NCBI GenBank assembly: GCA_905250025.1
Contig: CAJNOJ010000465.1
Location: 1-64,000 of the forward strand
Reading direction: 5' to 3'
Origin: Adineta ricciae
Taxonomy: Eukaryota; Rotifera; Eurotatoria; Adinetida; Adinetidae
DNA length: 64,000 nt
Shown here: positions 33,601-45,367 of the stretch, one piece after another
Position numbering within the stretch: the stretch's first letter is position 1
Layout of the letters: each line of letters begins with the position of its first letter
Translations under genes and position numbers: made by a program
The notes under the pieces: model-generated
Seen by the model: the letters and a program-made list of their open reading frames with translations, nothing else
The model's database searches: none
What the model was told of the DNA's origin: nothing

Positions 33601-34029
33601 CTTTTTATTTTATTTTATTTTATCATGTTAATACAATAATTTATATAGTCGACAATCAATCATCTCACAGATAAGTGAAAACTCACCCTCACCCGCAAGA
33701 TTGTCGATAAATTCATTCTATCTAATGCATTTCTTAAGAAAACATTTGCTTTCAATTTTTGTTCGTTTGTTGCTTCTATCTGTATATTCGATTTTTTTCC
33801 TCACAAATAGATCCAGATGGAATGTGTATTGTGTACATAAAGTACAATACATTTGGGTTCGATAAATTAACGAATAACAAATAATATTTAGAAAATGCCA
33901 GTATAAAAGACAACATTTTTCATACAAAAAATAATCAGAATTATTCTATGAAATAAATCAATGTTGGTTCTTCTATTTTAGATAATATCTATTATTTACT
34001 TCGATATTCTCATCAATCAATTGAATAAT
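33601..34029. other. 5' flank of the Pro-rich secreted protein gene
   Basis: No separate gene is seen. A TTCTTCTATTTTAG acceptor-like site lies about 50 nt before the ATG and could end a 5' UTR intron or accept a spliced leader. A C-rich CTCACCCTCACCCGC run lies at about 33683-33697. Confidence 0.4.
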
Positions 34030-37000
34030 ATGAAGTCTCGTACTTTAATTATGCTTCTATTAGTGTATATAGTAAGTACATATAGTTTTGAAATATTTAT
34101 GTTTTCATCTAAATTCTTGCAGATTGTTTTGCATGGCAATGAAGACGATAATAGTTACATAGAGAATATAGATTCTGATGCTGATGCTGATGTTGATCCG
34201 ATGAATATGTTAACACCATGTTAGCTGTTTATAAATATAGAATACAATAATTTATTATTTATTGTTTGTTTTTAGCAACTTTGGACGAAACATTGGATAG
34301 TTTCTACGTTGGTGATACATATTTATGTTCTACTTCACCGAATATATTAACAAATAGTATTATAAGAGATAATATTTGTGAATTTCAATTAAATTCAGAA
34401 GTAACCAATTATGCTAGTGGACGATTATTGATTGGAGAGTTAAACGAAAAAAGACGTATTATCAGTGTTGAACTTATCCCTTATGACATTAATGGAAATA
34501 ATGTCCTTGATGAACTTAATAATCCGATACGCTATATATCCAGTGCTCATAATTTTGGACATCTTCTGGATTTAATGCATCCAGAATATGAATTTGCTTA
34601 TATGAAATGTTATTTAACATTGCTACCAAATTCTAATTTTGTTCTGAAAGATCTTTTTTTTCATTTTACCAGTCATCCATTAATGCCATCTAATGGTAAG
34701 AGAAGTGTAAAAAAGATATGTAAATGATCATACTTCTAATATTTCCTCTAGAGGTTTCTAAAGGAATAATAACGGGTGAAAGTTCATTTTCAATTGATTC
34801 AATCAGTCAAACTTATCATGTGTCAGTACAATGTCCTTTGGGTTATATTTGTAACTGGTTATTAGATAACCAAACCATGGATGAACAACCAGACACTGAT
34901 TTCACGTTTATTCTTCATGAAAGACATGTGGGTTATCGAACTCTATCTTACGTTGCATTTTGTGGAAGTATACGGCAAACTTTAGCATCACTTGATTTGA
35001 TTATTTTACCAAGAAATATTAGTTCAGGTGAGACCACACTTAAATCTACTCTTCACATTTCGACATATTGTAATCAACTTGAATTCGTCAAAGTCGATCT
35101 TGAATGCTTATCCTTTTGTTTATTTGTATTAGCTTCACCTTTCATCCGCCTAAAATGAATTTAGTCTATGACAACGAAAAAATTCAGTTTAATCGTATTC
35201 CTTTCTTTTGCGTGCAGCTGAATCAAGATTGTCTACAACACCAACAACAACAACAATGATAACAACATCACCACCACACCCACCATCAGGATCACCACCA
35301 CCATCAGGACCACCACCACCATCAGGATCACCACACCCACCATCAGGATCACCACACCCACCATCAGGATCACCACCACCATCAGGACCACCACCACCAC
35401 CATCAGGATCACCACACCCACCATCAGGATCACCACACCCACCATCAGGATCACCACCACCATCAGGATCACCACCACCACCATCAGGATCACCACACCC
35501 ACCATCAGGATCACCACACCCACCATCAGGATCACCACCACCATCAGGANTTGCATTTCGTGGAAGTATACGGCAAACTTTAGCATCACTTGATTTGATT
35601 ATTTTACCAAGAAATATTAGTTCAGGTGAGACCACACTTAAATCTACTCTTCACATTTCGACATATTGTAATCAACTTGAATTCGTCAAAGTCAATCTTG
35701 AATGATTATCCCTTTGTTTATTTGTATTAGCTTCACCATTAATCCGCTTAAAATGAATTTAGTCTATGACAACGAAAAAATTCAGTTTAATCGTATTCCT
35801 TTCTTTCGAGTGCAGCCGAATCAAGATTGTCTACAACACCACCAACAACAACAGTAACAAGATCACCATCAGTATCAGGACCACCACCAGTACCACCACC
35901 ACCACCAGTACCAGTACCACCACTACCACCAGTACCAGTACCACCACTACCACCAGTACCAGTACCACCACTACCACCAGTACCAGTACCACCACTACCA
36001 GTACCACCACTACCACCAGTACCAGTACCACCACTACCACCAGTACTGTAACGGTTAATGCACGTCTCTAATGCACCTGTGTAACCTGTTCACGGAGATT
36101 GACCTTGACCTCTCTTTGACATATCATGCGCGATACTATGTTTATAAGTTATGTTTAATAAAGAAACGGCGCGTTTTTGAATGTGCAGGTGACACAACAC
36201 ATCAGCATGTCGTAAGACACAAGCTGTCACTATCACGAGCTACTGCAAGAACAAATAGTTTCTATAGAAATCATTGTAATCAGTGATGGGATCGATTGAT
36301 GTTTTTTGAAATCGAGCCAAACCGAAAAGCTTGCATATCGAGCTGAGCTGAACCGGAATAATTTTTAAGAGTCTTCAATGAATCGAATCGAGTCGAAATA
36401 GTTTGAGATCCAACCGAATATATAAAAAAAATGATCAAAAGTCATAAGTAGTCAGCGTTTATCATGACCAGAGATGCTCAATCAACGATCATTCAGAATC
36501 CAATCCAGAAAAAAGCCGGAATGTACCAATCACAAATTAAAATCATCAACAACCTTGCTAAGCTGTGACTGAATGCATCAATCAGATTAATGAAGCAGTT
36601 GAAACCTGGAAGAAGGACAGGTGTGACAATAACATCTACAGCTAACTGGCCGACTCCGTCCAATACACAGTTTCCAAGGTAAGCATCAAACGCGAATATT
36701 TTTGTATCGAAAAAGGCAACCTAATTCAAATTCACTCCGTAAACAAGTATCACATAAGACCATCAAAACAATCAATTTACTTTGACTTTGACATATATTT
36801 GTTGATTTTTCCCATCATTCACTGAATTCAATGTTTTTTAATCGTTTCAAATGTTTAGCCATTTGATGAGACTGTGAAAACCAGTCGAAACCGGACATAA
36901 CAGCTAGTACGCACACTCTCACCCATCGCTAAGAAACAGAAAAATATATTCTCTCTTTCTTCCAATACAATTTTCAATGTTCCGTTTGTCTTGCGCATGA

Positions 37001-37647
37001 GAAATAGTTGTGTTTGAAGGATAAAAATCTTTCCTCTTTTCTTTTCTTTTCTTTTCGTTTGTTCGTCTCGAATACAAATTTCAATGTCCCTCATGTCTCA
37101 TGAGCGAAAAAATTTTTTTTTGTATTATTTTTTAAAATGATTATGCAGATTTACTAGCTATATCTTTACCTTTCCTAATAAAAAATACAAATATAGAAAT
37201 CGTTTTTAGATTCTATCGATTCCAGACTTAGCTGAATTCCTCAACCAACTGCCATATATATATATATATATATATANACCCCCACCAGGATCACCACCCC
37301 CACCATCAGGACCACCACCACCACCATCAGGATCACCACACCCACCACCAGGATCACCACCACCACTACCATCAGGATCACCACACCCACCATCAGGATC
37401 ACCACCACCACCATCAGGATCACCACACCCACCATCAGGACCACCACCACCACCATCAGGATCACCACACCCACCACCAGGATCACCACCACCACTACCA
37501 TCAGGATCACCACCACCACTACCGTCAGTATCAGTATCAGGACCATCAGAATCACCAACATTATCGGTACCAGCGCCAGCATCCTCATCCACCATCACCA
37601 GCACCACTAGTACGACCACGCGCTCACCAACAACACATACACTGTAA
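34030..37647 (+). CDS. Secreted protein with Pro/Ser/Gly repeat tail, family unknown
   Basis: Exons are 34030-34071, 34123-34219, 34276-34695, 34752-35037 and 35218 to the N at 35550; the tail probably resumes at 37278 and ends at 37645-37647. The first exon is a signal peptide (MKSRTLIMLLLVYI). About 265 residues of a beta-looking ectodomain follow, with YVGDTYLCST, ICEFQLNSEV, MKCYLTLLPNSNF, VSVQCPLGYICNWLLD and RTLSYVAFCGS; I do not recognise this domain. The last exon encodes a short Thr-rich stretch and then a long array of PPSGSPHPPSGS-type repeats ending in ...TTTRSPTTHTL. Such a tail suggests an extended, possibly O-glycosylated or matrix-associated region. Sequence 35551-37276 between the two Ns belongs to another copy and should be excluded from this gene. 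Confidence 0.6.
35551..36051 (+). CDS. Second copy of the Pro-rich gene 3' end (partial)
   Basis: Positions 35551-35652 repeat the end of exon 4 (FRGSIRQTLASLDLIILPRN) and the following 180-nt intron. The last exon begins at about 35817 and encodes AESRLSTTPPTTTVTRSPSV followed by (PPLPPVPV)n, ending at 36051. The repeat tail differs in sequence and length from the other copy while the unique parts are nearly identical, as expected for alleles with a fast-evolving tandem array. Confidence 0.55.
36052..36475. other. 3' flank of the second Pro-rich gene copy
   Basis: Positions 36052-36270 match 37650-37860 almost exactly, including an AATAAA within GTTTAATAAAGAAACGG. The two copies then diverge: here an AG-rich stretch with GAATCGAATCGAGTCGAA follows, in place of the MITE and transposase relic found in the other copy. 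Confidence 0.6.
36476..37276. repeat. Segment repeated at 38993-39797
   Basis: From GAATCCAATCCAGAAAAA to the TA-repeat, the sequence matches the stretch just upstream of the acyltransferase gene, with a few percent difference. It includes an interspersed motif CAGTCGAAACCGGACATAAC near 36881 and a (TA)n run at 37255-37276, where the contig ends in a single N. Confidence 0.85.
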
Positions 37648-37863
37648 ACGGTTAATGCATATGTATAATGCACCTGTGTAACCCGTTCACGGAGATTGAC
37701 CTTGACCTCTCTTTGACATATCATGCGCGATACTATGTTTGTAAGTTATGTTTAATAAAGAAACGGCGCGTTTTTGAATGTGCAGGTGACACAACACACC
37801 AGCATGTCGTAAGACATAAGCTGTCACTATCACGAGCTACTGCAAGAACAAATAGTTTTAGGT

Positions 37864-38412
37864 ATGTTCAGATTTCCTGAAAAAAAAATTCTGAAAATGA
37901 AATACTGTATTGCAATGATATTTCAGCAAGATGCAACACAACTAGCAGAACTTATAGAAATTTCAGAAATTCCAAATATTAAATATATCAATGATTAATA
38001 GTAATGGAAGGAAGGATATGGATAGACTGCAGACAAATTTTAGAAATTTCTAAAATTACAGATATTTATATGTGACTTCTTGATAGTGATGATAGGAAAG
38101 GCACGGGTTGAATGGAAAGAAATTTCTAAAATTTGTCTACTTCTCCTACGCTGGGTCTATCTCTGATATGTAATGAATGATGTATTGTTTCACGTCAAAT
38201 TTCTGTAGTTCCCGAAATTTTCATAATTTCTCTACTTATCCTACCCCGAGTTTACCTCCTACACATCATGTAATACATTATAATTTCTAAAATTCCTGAA
38301 ATTTCTAAAAGATGGAAGTTTATCATGTATTGTATGATGGAAAAGTATAGTTTGTATTATGTATATTATGTGGTATTTTTGGAAATTTCTTTTTAGAGAA
38401 ATCTGAACACTG
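37864..38412 (+). mobile_element. MITE-like non-autonomous DNA element
   Basis: The left end TGTTCAGATTTCCTGAAAA (from about 37865) is mirrored by the right end TTTTAGAGAAATCTGAACA (to about 38412). The roughly 545-bp interior is AT-rich, non-coding, and full of GAAATTTCTAAAATT-type short palindromic words. The allelic segment at 36270-36476 lacks it. No clear target duplication was identified. Confidence 0.6.
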
Positions 38413-38445
38413 CCGCATTTTTGGATATGTGCCGATGTTTTCTTT

Positions 38446-39089
38446 TAGTTCATGATGAAACCACTTTTCGTTCAGGAGAAGTTTCTGCAAAGAGCTACGT
38501 TTTTTCGAAAGGTCGAGGAAGATCTGCCATAATTAGTGATTATTGAGCAATGCACCCATCGGGTCCTTTTTTCAAATTAGATGAAAAAGAGTACAAGCAA
38601 GCATTAGAAACATTTCCTGAACTAGCCAATTATGACGATGACGTTAATTACATGGAGAAAACTGCTACAGGATCTATTGACGTCGGTTACAACTCATATT
38701 TTGATAATTCCACAATTCTTTCTCAATTCGAACGTTTGTTCAAACTCTTACGATTTAAAAATGATTTTAAAAATCATACTATCGAAGTTGTAGTGGATAA
38801 CGCCACCACCCACACCCTCAAGACTTCTTCTTGTAAATCAGTTTATATTCAGATCTCAAGAAGCTCATCTAATCATCCAACAACTATGCTAATTGTGAAA
38901 CAGTACAATCTGAGGACAACTCGAAATATTTTCAATGTGATCAATCATCCACTATTGATCGCAACTGCATCTCAGCGTATACCTACGCTCTCAATTAACG
39001 ATAATTTAGAATCCAATCCAATCCAGAAAAAGCCGGAATGTACCTATCACAAATTAAAATCATCAACAACCCTACTAAGCTGTAACTGA
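38446..39089 (+). pseudogene. DDE/RNase-H-type transposase relic
   Basis: After an acceptor-like TTTTCTTTTAG the frame reads VHDETTFRSGEVSAKSYVFS and KGRGRSAIISDY, a TGA, then AMHPSGPFFKLDEKEYKQAL, ATGSIDVGYNSYFDNSTILSQF and IEVVVDNATTHTLK. HDET, KGxGRS, the YFDN line and DNATTH match a transposase family common in fungi and bdelloids (THDEST...KGEG.S...FDNATTH). Similarity stops at about 38830; the remaining open frame to 39089 enters the segment shared with 36476-37276. One in-frame stop sits where W is usual, and both ends of the gene are missing. Confidence 0.6.
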
Positions 39090-39809
39090 ATGCATCAATC
39101 AGATTAATGAAGCAGTTGAAACCTGGAAGAAGGACAGATGTGACAATAACATCTACAGCTAACTGGCCGACTCCGTCCAATACAGTTTCCAAGGTAAGCA
39201 TCAAACGCGAATATTTTTGTATCGAAAAAGGCAACCTAATTCAAATTCATTCCGTAAACAAGTATCACATAAGACCATCAAAACAATCAATTTACTTTGA
39301 CTTTGACATATATCCATTGATTTTTCCCATCCTTCACTGACTTCAATGTTTTTTAATCGTTTCAAGTGTTTAGCCATCTGATGAGACTGAAAATCAGTCG
39401 AAACCGGACATAACAGCTAGTACGCACACTCTCAGCCATTGCTAAGAAACAGAAAAATATATTCTCTCTTTCTTCCAATACAATTTTCAATGTTCCGTTT
39501 GTCTTGCACATGAGAAATAGTTGTGTTTGAAGGATAAAAATCTTTCCTCTTTTCTTTTCTTTTCTTTTCTTTTCTTTTCTTTTCGTTTGTTCGTCCCGAA
39601 TACGAATTTCAATGTCCCTCATGTCTCATGAGCGAAAAAAATTTTTTTTTGTATTATTTTCAAAATGATTATGCAGATCTACTAGCTATATCTTTACCTT
39701 TCTAATAAAAAATACAAATATAGAAATCGTTTTTAGATTCTATCGATTCCAGACTTAACTGAACTCCTCAACTAACTGCCACATATATATATTCGTTATT
39801 ATAATTAAT
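39090..39809. other. 5' flank of the acyltransferase gene
   Basis: It repeats 36476-37276 and has no gene of its own. A polypurine/polypyrimidine TTTTC array at 39545-39585 is longer here than in the other copy. Confidence 0.6.
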
Positions 39810-40954
39810 ATGGCAACTAGCAAAAATATCAAATACATTCCAGCCATTGATCATTTGCGAGCATATGCGGCTATATTAATATTGTGTTATCATTCGATAC
39901 ATTTCATTTCTAGAGAGATTTCCCCTACCGATGTACTTATCTGGCCTATGAATGGCAATTTATTTATGACTTTTCTTCATGAAGGACATACAGCAGTAGC
40001 TTTATTCATCGTACTAAGTGGTTTCATTTTCACATATGGTAGTGCCGGTAAAAAAATTAACTATTTTCAATTCATACGCAATCGCATTTTGCGCATTTAC
40101 CCCTTGATGATGACAATGACAATCATTGGTATCTCGGTATTTCCGGACAGATTTAGTATGAGGGCGTTTATTTGCACAGTGCTTCCTTTTCAGAATACAC
40201 CTGCATCGCTTCAGCTATCTAGTTACACCGGTATGTTTTGGACCATAGCTGTAGAGTTTCAATTTTATCTAATATTTCCATTTCTAAATTCGACATTAAT
40301 AGAAAAGGGCATTTCAGGACTTCTACCTATTCTTGGGTTCACAATGGTAGCGCGAATCAGTGCTTTATTGAATGGAGCCAATGTGCGAGAGTTCTGCTAT
40401 TGGACTATTCTTGGTCGTTTAGATCAATTTATCATTGGAATGATAGCTGCACAAGTAGTTCGAAACTTAACCATTGACGACAAACGACTAGGCTGGGGTC
40501 TACTAATCGGCATTCCAGGTATGTTCATGGCCTTATTCATCTTTAATCGATCCGGTGGATGGCTTAGCACCGATCCATGGAAGATCGTCTGGCCTCCGGT
40601 TGAAGCATTATTATGGGGACTAATCATCGTCGGCTACCTGGTGTTTATGAACTCAAAAGAAAATATACTTTTACGAGCAATATCAAGCATTGGTACCATA
40701 AGCTACTCGATGTATCTCATACATTGGATCGTCGTTCATACAGTCAAGCAATACTCGCTTTTTTTAGAGCGCCACATGATCTATATGTGGCTCATCTTTT
40801 GTCTGCTCTCGTTATAGTCTTGCCAATCACAATAAGTATATCAACTCTGTCATACCATGCCATCGAAAAACCGTTTCTTGAATTGCGTCACTCGTACTTA
40901 ATGCCAACGACTCATGACAATATTGTAACTGATTGTTCTTCGAATAAATTATAG
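39810..40954 (+). CDS. Acyltransferase-3 family membrane protein (OafA/NolL type), frame broken near the 3' end
   Basis: The start is MATSKNIKYIPAIDHLRAYA. The family signature DHLRAYAAILILCYHSIHF carries the likely catalytic His (about residue 28), followed by VALFIVLSGFIFTYG and FIRNRILRIYPL and about ten hydrophobic helices. Such enzymes transfer acyl groups to sugars or lipids at the membrane. The first frame stops at 40815-40817, but the true C terminus (FRAPHDLYVAHLLSALVIVL... YHAIEKPFLELRHSYL) continues in another frame to 40954. The run at 40759-40765 has seven T, whereas the copy at 44114-44570 has eight and stays open. The gene is intronless, bacterial-looking and probably horizontally acquired. 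The break may be an allele-specific mutation or a homopolymer error. Confidence 0.8.
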
Positions 40955-41002
40955 TCGTAGTCCACTATGGAAATGTGGATGAGCCTGTCACGAGGGAATC
41001 TA

Positions 41003-41774
41003 TTAGGTCGTCAGTAAAGTTTTGGCGTTTTTTCGAAAATTTTATTTTTTTTTGTTTTTTTCACTTCAAAAGTATGACTAGTTTTCAAGTATATGTTTAC
41101 CATTGCTATCTACCACTTGTCGGCAACGTTCTGGCAGGGACATGATCCGGCGCTCGTCGAAGTCCTGGGATTTTTCACGGGTCGACGACTTTGCAATGTG
41201 TGGTCTTGCGTTATCATGTAAAAAATAAACTCGATCCTGCTTTCCTTTGAGTTTGTCTGCAATCCGATCTAATTGTTGACAGTACAGATCAGCAGTGATG
41301 GTGTAACCATTTGGTAGAATTTCCCAATGAATACGTTCTTTAATACTCTACTAGACACTCAGCATCAACTTCTTAGGATGTGGATCAGCCTTCGGTGTTG
41401 CTACGCCTGTTTGCCCAGTGCTCAGCCAATGACATTCACGCGTGTAATTAACATATAACACCCACTTCTCATCCCCAGTAATCAGTTTGGATAACCATTG
41501 ATCCATACAGACCCATCGTACCGCATATGTTCTTGGCTGCTTCCGTTGCTTTGTGACTCAAGCGAAATTCATGAAGTAAAAGCACTCGAATCGTTCTATG
41601 AGAATGATTTATTTTTGATTCGACATCAACGTCCATATTCGATGATTTTTTTTATCATTCGAAAGACATTTATGTCCTATATACGATATACCCTTAGTAT
41701 GGAAACTTCTAGAACTTCCTGGATTATTTTACAAGATTTTAGAAGAAAGCGACAGAACTTTTTTGACAAACCAA
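41003..41774 (-). mobile_element. Mariner (Tc1/mariner) element, internally deleted, copy 1
   Basis: The ends are TTAGGTCGTCAGTAAAGTTT at 41003 and, inverted, ...GAACTTTTTTGACAAACCAA ending at 41774, flanked by TA on both sides as expected. The minus strand carries transposase pieces: LITGDEKWVLYVNYTRE, HWLSTGQTGVATPKADPHPKK, IADKLKRKQDRVYFLHDNAR and PHIAK-like text. The N-terminal helix-turn-helix remnant joins directly to the catalytic domain, so most of the DNA-binding region is gone. With stops and a length near 770 bp instead of about 1.3 kb, it is non-autonomous. Confidence 0.8.
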
Positions 41775-43969
41775 TATTTATAAGAAAAGTTCTTTGTACA
41801 TAATTTTATACCATAAAAAACTGCCCGTTATCTAGAAGAATAATATCATATTTGCAATATACGTCAGGTATTAATTGTCAAATATCAATTATAATTGGAA
41901 TCGAAGTCATCCATTTGTAAAGACAAAACACTTCTCGGATCTTAATCCAACCAGTTTATATATTATGATTTTCTCTAAAATAACCATCTAATATATTTCT
42001 GTCGGATGTATAAAAACAATATAAATGGAAAAAATATAGTTGGTTCTTTCGTATCTTAGATCGTCGAGCAAATTCTTGCATGAACAACTGTGCTTATGAA
42101 GTATCTTATATCGCTCTGCCATCACTCGTTTTCGAAAACTTCTATTGATGAAGTCATTTATTCATATGCCTTCGATCACATTTGCTAAAAATTTTTGGCC
42201 CATTCGTGGATTGCTATATCGTTAACCGTACTTACAAAAACTCTTGTTTACCATCCATACACTCCAACGCCGTTCACCGTCTTATTAAAATAAAACTCTT
42301 GTAATCTATTCATATGTTAGTATTCCCAGAACGGTCAGTTCCGAAAATCTACGATCACTTACACAGTTTTTTCGTATATTTGGTGTCTATAAATCCTTTA
42401 TTTTTTTACAACGTAGATGGTAACTGCTTAATACATCAATTATCTCTTATTTTCTGCAAATATTGATCGAACAACGAGAAGCCGTTAATGTATCAAATAT
42501 CGCCTATTTTCACAACACTATAAAGCAGTTAATCACTTTCAATTTATGAGAGATTACTTTCTAATAGATTCGTTATTAGTGACCGATCGATGCATATATA
42601 GTCGCTGCGCGACCATAGAAAAACACCATTCTCATCCCTACTCATATTCATCTACCACTGCATCCTCCTACCTCAAACAATAATATAAGGTGAGCTTTCG
42701 AAGTATTCCAAGCTACTTAAAATGCGTTTTGCTCTTACATCACGATCAAATCAGATCAATTTGAATTGAATTCATTTGGATCAAATAGTCTGTTAAAAAT
42801 TATAGGAAAAAAAAGAGCCAATGAAAAGACTGTCAGCAGCAATTTGAAGTCCAGCTAAACTTCATTTAGATACCGATGGTACGCGCCATCGTGCCGTCGT
42901 AACTAAAATAAAGTTGTATATAAGGCGCAGACAACATTCTTTTTCTTTAAGAAAAATCGTCTTGAAAAGTTTCAAATACTTCTCATAGTAGGCTGCAAAA
43001 GATGCATTTCAATAGTCGGTTTGTCGTTTAGTTCATTCTGATCTATATGATCAATGAGATGACGGCTATTATGAGTATGTAGTTACGAGCGGGCACGACG
43101 TTCGAATAGAATTTTCGAGAAAAGAATGAATATATACTTGGAAAGAAGCAAATATATTGAAAACGAAATTAGTAAGAAATATGATTAAATAGAGTCATAT
43201 TTGAAAACAGAATGAGGTACTTGGATCCTCATATGTCTACCTTATAGGATTACCTCAGTGCCCATGTAGCTATCCTATAAGGGACCAGATGTGAACCTTA
43301 GAGTCTTGACATGGTTGTTTCTTACCAATAGTATAAATACTTTAACTTAAAAAGTTTAAATTCAAAGCCTCACTTATGGCAAGATATTTCTTGGTGGCGA
43401 CTTGTAATGCTTTTGTGACCTAGTATTCGATTCGATTCAGTATCTTTTCTTTCGACGTTGAGTGACAATAAGTGAATAGAACACCTTGATTCCGTATATG
43501 AAAATACGAAAAAAATATTCAGACTAAAAACGTAAAAACCATTAACTTCAGGTTTTTGAAGGAGCCATGAACTCCATTTTACGATGTATTGTAATACTCA
43601 CGGCAATGATGAATCCAGTTGGATAACGTAATTTGTTCTTCTTAAACAATGATTGAGATAGTAAGATAAACCCTGCATATCTCACGATAGACACTTGGTA
43701 ACTCGCTCCTAACCGTGGACTTCAAAACCGCTAATCGAGTATCGTGTTGTCGAAATGTTAGCAACGGATTCTATATTTTTGAGCCAATCGTATTTTCTTA
43801 AGACGAAAAATAGATTGGCTTATGCTTCTATTTCTCTATCGGTACATCACGCCCAACGATATACGGCTAACCAATCTTGGAGATTCCTATCTTGTGTCAG
43901 TTTTTTCACTCGTGTTTGTTGTATAGATTTGTTTATTTTTCCTAAATAGTCCCTCCAAACAACTTAGAA
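41775..43969. other. Intergenic region, repeated at 50350-52346
   Basis: No gene is recognised. From about 42130 the sequence matches 50350-52346 with a few percent difference and several small indels, including a segment present only at about 51101-51175. It is the 5' flank of the elicitor-like gene in both copies. Confidence 0.7.
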
Positions 43970-44112
43970 ATGAAGAGTGAATCAATATTTACCATGCTGA
44001 TGCAATGCGTACTGCTTGTCCTTGGCGACAAGTGGGATCAGTATAACGATCCGTCGACTTGGAACCCGTCGTTCCGATACGAGCTCGAGAGCCTACCGAT
44101 GAGCGGCAAGTC
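43970..44112 (+). CDS. 5' end of the transglutaminase-elicitor-like gene, second copy (cut at join)
   Basis: MKSESIFTMLMQCVLLVLGD and then KWDQYNDPSTWNPSFRYEL match the gene at 52347 nearly residue for residue and stop at the single N at 44113. It is a truncated copy produced by the assembly join, probably the other allele. Confidence 0.8.
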
Positions 44113-44113
44113 N

Positions 44114-44570
44114 TCTACTAATCGGCATTCCAGGTATGTTCATGGCCTTATTCATCTTTAATCGATCCGGTGGATGGCTTAGCACCGATCCATGGAAGAT
44201 CGTCTGGCCTCCGGTTGAAGCATTATTATGGGCACTAATAATCGTCGGTTACCTGGTGTTTATGAACTCAAAAGAAAATATACTTTTGCGAGCAATATCA
44301 AACATTGGTACCATAAGCTACTCGATGTATCTCATACATTGGATCGTCGTTCATACAGTCAAGCAATACTCGCTTTTTTTTAGAGCGCCACATGATCTAT
44401 ATGTGGTCCATCTTTTGTCTGCTCTCGTTATAGTCTTGCCAATCACAATAAGTATATCAACTCTGTCATATCATGCCATCGAAAAACCGTTTCTTGAATT
44501 GCGTCACTCGTACTTAATGCCAACGACTCATGATAGTATTGTAACTGACTATTCTTCGAATAAATTATAG
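44114..44570 (+). CDS. 3' part of the acyltransferase-3 gene, second copy (frame open)
   Basis: The sequence matches 40504-40954. The frame stays open through HWIVVHTVKQYSLFFRAPHD and YHAIEKPFLELRHSYLMPTT to the stop at 44570. The T run has eight T, one more than in the first copy. The N-terminal two thirds are absent because the contig begins at the N at 44113. Confidence 0.8.
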
Positions 44571-44618
44571 TCGTAGTCCACTATGGAGATGTGGATGAGC
44601 CTGTCACGAGGTGATCTC

Positions 44619-45366
44619 TTAGGTCGTCAGCAAAGTTTTGGCGTTTTTTTTCAAAAATTTTATTTTTTGTTTTTTCACTTCAAAAGTATGACTAGTTTTC
44701 AAGTATATGTTTACCATTGCTATCTACCACTTGTCGCCAACGTTCTGGAAGAGACATGATCCCGCGCTCGTCGAAGTCCTGGGATTTTTCACGGGTCGAC
44801 GACTTTACAATGTGTGGTCTTGCGTTATCATGTAAAAAATAAACTCGATCCTGCTTTCTTTTGAGTTTGTCTGCAATCCGATCTAATTGTTGACAGTACA
44901 TATCAGCAGTGATGGTGTAACCATTTGGTAGAATTTTCCAATGAATACGTTCTTTAATACTCTACTAGACACTCAGCATCAACTTCTTAGGATGTGGATC
45001 AGCCTTCGGTGTTGCTACGCCTGTTTGCCCAGTACTCAACCAATGACGTTCACGCGTGTAATTAACATATAACACCCACTTCTCATCGCCAGTAATCAGT
45101 TTGGATAGCCATTGATCCATACAGACCCATCGTACCGCATGTGTTCTTGGCTGCTTCTGTTGCTTTGTGACCCAAGCGAAATTCATGAAGTAAAAGCACT
45201 CGAATCGTTCTATGAGAAAGATTTGTTTTTGACTCGACATCAACGTCCATATCGATGATTTTTTTTATCATTCGAAAGACATTTATGTCCTATATACGAT
45301 ATACCCTTAGTATGGAAACTTCTAGAACTTCCTGGATTATTTTACAAGATTTTAGAAGAAAACGAC
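44619..45366 (-). mobile_element. Mariner element, internally deleted, copy 2 (cut at join)
   Basis: It has the same deletion derivative, the same position downstream of the acyltransferase and a few percent difference from 41003-41774. It is therefore the same insertion on the other haplotype, not a new transposition. It ends at the single N at 45367, just before the expected right terminal repeat. Confidence 0.8.
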
Positions 45367-45367
45367 N

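Noticed and set aside
35189-36040. Long open frames on the minus strand and in other frames over the Pro-rich arrays
   Set aside because: They are simple by-products of the short tandem repeats, which stay open in several frames; only the frame continuing from the upstream exons is supported.
37255-37276. (TA)n run as an origin or regulatory site
   Set aside because: It is a microsatellite at a contig end; the other copy has a shorter run at the same place.
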